Assembly (NCBI GenBank): GCA_038025085.1
Contig: CM076146.1
Location: forward strand, 26,358,501 to 26,422,500
Length of the DNA: 64,000 nucleotides
Direction: 5' to 3'
Source of the DNA: Tetragonia tetragonoides
Taxonomy: Eukaryota; Streptophyta; Magnoliopsida; Caryophyllales; Aizoaceae
A program made the translations under genes and the position numbers. Positions 59,041 to 64,000 of the stretch are shown piece after piece. Positions within the stretch are counted from its first letter, which is position 1; every line of letters starts with the position of its first letter. Under the pieces are notes generated by a model that worked only from the letters and a program-made list of their open reading frames with translations, made no database searches and was not told the origin of the DNA.

Positions 59041-59690
59041 TTGTTATTGCCTGCTTATTTATTGGTCCCTGCAGATAATTATGCTAATGCAAATGCACAG
59101 GTAGTCAAGCAAAAGCGCAAGTAATAGCCATTTAGCAAAAATGGTACAGCCAAAAAGTTAAAATTGGGTGTACCCTCTCCCCCCTAAAAAAAATGAAAAA
59201 AGGAAAAAGGGTGCAAAAATGAAAGGGAAATAATAAGTAAAAAGGGATTAAAAAAAAAGATATATAAAAAAAAAATAAAGATGATAATCATCCAAAAAGA
59301 AATAAGGAAATTGTGGAGTTTCCATTAATAATAAGGAAACAATACAAAATAGAAATAATAGTGAAAATAGGAAAGAAAGCCAAAATTTGAGTCCAAAACG
59401 GTTAAGGAAAGTGTCCAAAATCGGAGAAAAAGGGGACTTGTCTCGAGAAAGGGTCTGGCGGCCAAAAGAAGGCGTCCAGCGGCACACGCGGAGGGGCGGG
59501 GGCGAAAATAGGGGCCGCCAGGCTCCAGCGGCTGGCCGCTAGGGCTCAGCGGCATGTCGCTGAGGTTCAGTGGCTAGGCCGCTGAGCCTGGGCTGCACTA
59601 TCGGGGCGCTGAGCCTTCAGCGGCTGTTCCAGGGGCCACTGAAGCCCCTTTTTGACGGGTTGCCTTATTTTTTCGTCTTTTCCGTGCGAG
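59041..59690. other. Upstream zone of the second antisense gene
   Basis: An A-rich part (59200-59400) is followed by GC-rich DNA at 59455-59640 with at least five CAGCGGC/GCCGCTG words. No coding region is seen. Confidence 0.5.
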
Positions 59691-59693
59691 CCC

Positions 59694-59700
59694 TATATAA
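59694..59700 (+). promoter_or_regulatory. TATA box of the second antisense gene
   Basis: CCCTATATAAGCC lies about 100 bases before the ATG at 59800, so the antisense gene has its own promoter. Confidence 0.65.
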
Positions 59701-59799
59701 GCCTTGGGTTAGTCCGGTTTTGGGACATCACCTTCATAATCTTCTAGCAATAGAGAGCTTTTAGAGAGAGAAACCCCCTAATTAATTTAGATTTCAGCC

Positions 59800-61363
59800 A
59801 TGGCAAGCTTTGATGTTAAATTTGACAAGTGGTTACAATCTATGACCCCCGAGGAGAGGATGAGACTTGTGCCTTTCCACTTGAATGCCCTCTTCCACCT
59901 GAAGCAAGTTCAAATCGTCTGGAACCTCCTGGAAGTTGCCGTTGAGTTTTGGGATGACAAGCTTCATGTCTTTCGATTTGGGTACAATGAATTATGCCCA
60001 CTTCCCGAAGAATTTGCCTCCATCCTTGGGTTCCCTCATGATCAAGCTCCGGCTACTCCATGGCTCGGGGCAAACCTTGAAGGCTACTATAAAAGGTATC
60101 TCGGCCTATCACCAATACAAGCCTCCTCCGTTGCTAGGAGCGGTGAGTTGGACCTCAATGGTGTGATTGATATCTTTTTCCCCAAGGTAAGGGATAATCA
60201 TGACGTGATGAGTGAGACATATTATAGACGTGCTTTTAACTTATGTGTCTTGCATAGGTACCTCTTTGTTGGTGGAGGTAATTATGGTAAAACTTGCATG
60301 CTTAGAATTGTTGAACAAATCTAAAACGATTTTACCCCTCTGGCACTTGTTCTTGGTGAAACCTTAATTTGCTTGGACCGTAAGAAACAAGAGCCATCGC
60401 TTGGTGGATGGACGGGAAGCCCTCTTCTTCTTCAAGTGAGTGCTTGAATGATTTGCTTTTAATAATTTTGATTAATAAAGTTTGAATCTTTAATGGATAT
60501 CTAACTTCATATGATTTTGTGCTTCTTTTTTTTTGTAGATATGGCTCCTTGAGCATATGTGCTTCATTGAGAGGCCCGCTAATGCGCTCAAATATCAACC
60601 AAAGCAATTTCTCGCCCGCCGGATGCTTTACTATGAATCCACCATTGATGAGTGGCGTGGGTAACTTAAGGCATGCCCTTTGCTACGATGGACCGTCAAG
60701 TGGTGGGGTCTAAAATCCGCAATCGGATGTAGCAAGGAAACGGAATATTACCAAGTCATTGGCCTTTGTGTTTCCACTTATATATTTCCTAGTCGTATCA
60801 TGCGGCAATATGGGAAATGCCAAATTATCCGACAAAAGGACAGTGTGGCTCCTACTACGCGAGCCTTGACAATTAGCATGGTGAGATCATGAAAATGTGC
60901 ATGGGATCGTCGTCCCAAGTGGACTATTCCTCATATCAAGGCCCTTACGGCCACGTCTTCGGCTTATGAGGCTTGGATGGATTGCAAGACCACGGAGGGT
61001 CGCCGTGCATGTAGGAAATCTGAGCAAGACGATCTTAAGGCCCAATCGGTCAAAGCTAGCTTAAGACTCTCAAACCCTAATGACCCTAAGGGGCAGGGTA
61101 AGAAAAATGGAGTTAAGCATGTGAGAGGCATCCTCAACCCAAAGGCCAAGAAAGCTATGGAAAAGATTAATACGAAGCCGCAAGTGGAGCCCCAAATTCG
61201 GGCCAATGATCATGAAGCCTCCTCAAGCACACCTCTAATGGAGGTTGTGGAAGAAGAGTCTTTAGTTCGCGAGAGATGGGCTCCCAAGGAGCACGGAGTG
61301 GAAGGCCCAAAAGAGGATGAACCTATGGAGGATGCGGGCCCTACTACCGAAGCTACGGAGTAG
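59800..61363 (+). pseudogene. DUF7745-like antisense gene of the Ty3/gypsy element
   Basis: From ATG 59800 a 174-codon frame has EERMRLVPFHLNALFHL, LLEVAVEFWDDKLHVFRFG, CPLPEEFASILGFP and RAFNLCVLHRYLF, the order of the plant transposon-associated DUF7745-type domain. TAA at 60322-60324 interrupts it, while downstream sequence stays recognisable (LALVLGETLICLDR). A second exon from about 60540 has IWLLEHMCFIERP and MRQYGKCQII, then stops near 60662 and 60890. A Lys-rich, then acidic, tail ends at 61363. It is antisense to pol. Function unknown; the family is tied to retroelements. Confidence 0.6.
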
Positions 61364-61780
61364 TGTATTAAGGAAATACTCTTGTGGAGCATGTCTAGCT
61401 TAGGATTGCCTTTTATTTTTCTTTTATTCAATAAGGGTGATGTGCCCCCTTTTTTAGACTTAGATTTAATTTTTGCCTTAATATTTGGAATTGCCAAGCC
61501 TTTGTAATGGACTTTTATTATCATTTTATGGAGACAAGCTCATTTGTTTTTAATATTGCAACTTGATTTTTATTTATCATTAACAACTTTTGAACGCGAA
61601 AATGATGAAGGGGCCGGGCCCAATTGCAATTGGGTTGTCCTACGTATCCTTTTAGGGGAATCAGGCAGCTCGTAGTTCTTATCCGTGTGTTTTTTTTAAC
61701 AATAAATCCCGGTTTTTTTTTTTCCAGGGATTATGTAGCCTTATGTGGGCCTCTCGAAAGTGCTATATTGAGTGTCTTGC
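61364..61780. other. Spacer between antisense gene and pol end
   Basis: AT-rich DNA with a C-rich tract near 61445 and T-runs near 61690-61725. The two convergent transcripts would end here. Confidence 0.45.
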
Positions 61781-63809
61781 CTAAGCATAGAACCTTTTCA
61801 GTTGATCCATGTTTATCCATTGACTAAACTCGATTCCGTCCAAATCTGCCAACCTTACGGCTCCAACTGTTAGGATCTTGGTAATGAGAATCAAACCTGA
61901 CCAGTTGGGTCTAATTTGCCTCTTGGGTCAGTGACATTGGCCCATACTTCTTTAAGGACTAGGTCTCCAACTTTGAGGTCTCTCATTTTGAGCCTTTGGT
62001 TGAAATGCTTTGTTAGTCTCTTTTTATAGATTCTCACATTGTGCAAAGCTTGCAATCTTTTTTCGTCTAGTAGGACTAATTGGTTGTAACGGGCTTGGAT
62101 CCAGTCCACTTCTGGAATTTGACTTTCCAAGACGATCCGTATGGATGGGACCTCTAACTCAATTGGCAATACGACTTCCATTCCGTACACTAGGGAATAT
62201 GGTGTTGCTCCCGTTGATGCGTGAATAGACGTCCTGTAACCCCAAAGTGCGAATGGCAACTTGTCGGGTCAATCATAATAATATTTTCGGACATTCTTTT
62301 TCTTGATATTTTTGTTAACTGCTTCTACTGCACCGTTTGTTTGCGGTCTTTAGGGAGACGATTTTCGATGCTGGATCTTGAACTGGGCCAGGAGCTCAAT
62401 TACTTCTTTCATGAAATGTGACCCATTATCGCTAATGATTTCTTGGGGAACCCCGTATCTAGCTATTATGTTATCCTTGATGAATTTGACCACATGCTTT
62501 GCTTGGAGCATTGCATATGACTGCGCTTCAACCCACTTAGTGAAGTAATCAATCGCAACCTGAATATATTCATGGCCCCCTTTTCCCGTTGGGGTTATCT
62601 TGCCAATGATATCTATTCCCCAAGCGGAGAAAGGCCAAGGTGAGGTGAAGGTATACAATGGGCTTGGTGGCATGTGTTGTAGATTTGCATGTGTCTGACA
62701 CTGTGTGCATCTTTTGACAAATTCACAACAGTCTTTTTCCATTGTTGTCCAATAATAACCAAACCTTATTATCTTCCTAGATAGCATCATACCGTTCATG
62801 TGCGGTCCGCAGACTCCTGCGTGTACATCTCTTAAGACTTTATGGGCCTTCTCGGTGCCTGAACACAAGAGATTAATCCTGTTTGGGGTTTTCTTGTATA
62901 TTTGACCCTGTACCTCTATGAATTGGGCTGCGAGCCTTCTAAGCACTTTTTGGGCTCTAGGGCTAGAATCAGAAAGGTAAAGTTGGTAAATGAGCAGATT
63001 CTTTATATCGGTGTACCACTCATCTTCTTCGCCATGGAATACCTCTAGAGCGTCGCAATATGAAGGCTCGGACCTTCTCTGTACGCAAATGGGCATCATT
63101 CGAATGGTTTCGGGTATATTGATCATGCTCGCTAATTTGGCCAAGGCATCTGCAAATTGATTATCTTCTCGTGGAAGGTACGTAAAGTGTATTTGGTTGA
63201 AATACACTATGATTTTGTGTAAATATTCCTGGTAGAGTGCCAAGGATTCACTTCTGACTCTCCATATTTTGGAAATTTGGTTGATTATGAGCGATGAGTC
63301 CCCATAGACTCGAAGCGTCTTAATGTCAAGGCTTATGGCGGATTGCAATCCTATTATGCAAGCTTCGTACTCCGCGCCATTGTTGGTGACTTCGTGGTCC
63401 AACTTGACTGAAATAGGTGTATGTGCACCATCGGGGGATACTATTAGTACTCCTACTCCAAAACCCTTCTGGTTAGATGCCCCATCAAAATAAAGTTTCC
63501 AAGTCTCGGTGTCTAAGGTCATGACCCCTTCGTCTGGGAAGTGGTACTCTTCTTTGTGATTGGGCTCGTATATAGCTTGTAGGCTAAGTATTCCGAGATA
63601 GCTTGTCCTTTGATGACCTTTTGGTGTTCAAACTTGAGGTCGAACTCTGATAGGAGGACGGTCTATCTGGCTATTCTACCATTCAGTATGGACTTTTCAA
63701 ATATGTATTTTAGAAGATTTTCTCTCGCTTTTATGTGGATCGTATGTTGGAGCATGTAATGCCGTAGTTTCTTGGTCGTCGCGACCAAGGCTAGACATGT
63801 TTTTTCTAA
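61781..63809 (-). pseudogene. Ty3/gypsy pol: RT end, RNase H, integrase
   Basis: On minus, after the end of the reverse transcriptase palm/thumb region (LRHYML, IFEKSILNGRIAR) comes RNase H with YFDGASN, NNGAEYEA and GDSSLI, then the HHCC zinc-binding domain, the integrase core with WGIDIIG and ISDNGSHF, and a C-terminal part ending at TAG 61781-61783. Breaks: stops TAA at 62350-62352 and TGA at 62269-62271 (a Trp place) in the integrase core around the Glu region, a one-base shift near 61905, and another near 63590. A CACTA element enters at 63810. Clearly dead. Confidence 0.82.
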
Positions 63810-64000
63810 CACTACAACAAAATGTATCAACAACAACATCTTTGCAACAACGGTTCCGTATTAACCGCAGTTGTATGTAGGAAAAAAAGGAAAAAAAATT
63901 GTAAAAAGAAATTAATGGTCAATATGACAGCGGTGCATGGAAAACCGCAGTTGAATATGGCTATACAACCGCGGTTCCGGCACCACCGCGGTCATAAATG
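63810..64000. mobile_element. CACTA element, left end, cut by window
   Basis: It begins CACTACAACAAAATG inside the pol region and goes on with repeated AACCGCAGTTG and CAACCGCGGTTCC words, the subterminal repeat style of CACTA elements. The other end is outside the window. Confidence 0.75.

Larger units (their letters stand above)
53779..64000 (-). mobile_element. Ty3/gypsy element (Tat-like), 3' half
   Basis: Read on minus: pol (63809 to 61781), a long 3' region with two genes in the opposite direction, a tandem-repeat zone, polypurine tract and 3' LTR (55153 to 53779). An antisense gene between pol and the 3' LTR and tandem repeats in the 3' untranslated zone are known traits of the Tat lineage. 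The 5' LTR, gag, protease and most of reverse transcriptase lie beyond the window. Decay is widespread. Confidence 0.75.

Overview
This is nuclear DNA of a flowering plant. It is AT-rich, has spliced genes with GT-AG introns, plant-only transcription factor families (TCP, LOB/LBD, type-B response regulator) and very dense nested transposons. Many dispersed pieces carry a motif like TTGTATAAGACNGTCT, which I associate with Caryophyllales such as beet, spinach and quinoa. That placement is a weak inference; eudicot is safer.

Layout. 1-3 kb: a decayed type-B response regulator. 4.2-6.9 kb: an intact two-exon LBD gene. 8.0-14.2 kb: a 6.2 kb Mutator-like element with 62-bp terminal inverted repeats and two convergent spliced genes, a MULE transposase fused to an OTU cysteine-protease domain and a plant mobile domain (PMD) gene. 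14.4-22.6 kb: a 313-bp satellite-like repeat, split by a hAT-type element that itself holds nested insertions, then amplified as a 2.56-kb tandem array of three copies. 26.2-27.3 kb: an intact CYC/TB1-type TCP gene. 27.8-39.8 kb: gene-poor DNA with MITEs, hairpins and one recurrent tRNA-derived SINE family; one SINE is split by a hAT that holds a CACTA element. 40.2-47.0 kb (minus): a seven-exon CCDC130/YJU2-family splicing-factor gene with a one-base frameshift. 48.9-53.8 kb: the 5' part of an L1-type LINE, broken by two hAT elements with perfect 8-bp target duplications and cut off by an LTR retrotransposon. 53.8 kb to the end: a Ty3/gypsy element on the minus strand (3' LTR, polypurine tract, 66-bp tandem repeats, pol) with two antisense spliced genes, one PMD and one DUF7745-like. 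A CACTA element enters its pol near the window end.

Likely functional host genes are the LBD gene, the TCP gene and possibly the splicing factor. The transposons are mostly decayed, largely by nonsense changes at Trp or Arg codons that fit C-to-T deamination of methylated DNA. The most unusual feature is the MULE carrying transposase-OTU and PMD genes together, with palindromic arrays in the first intron of each gene.
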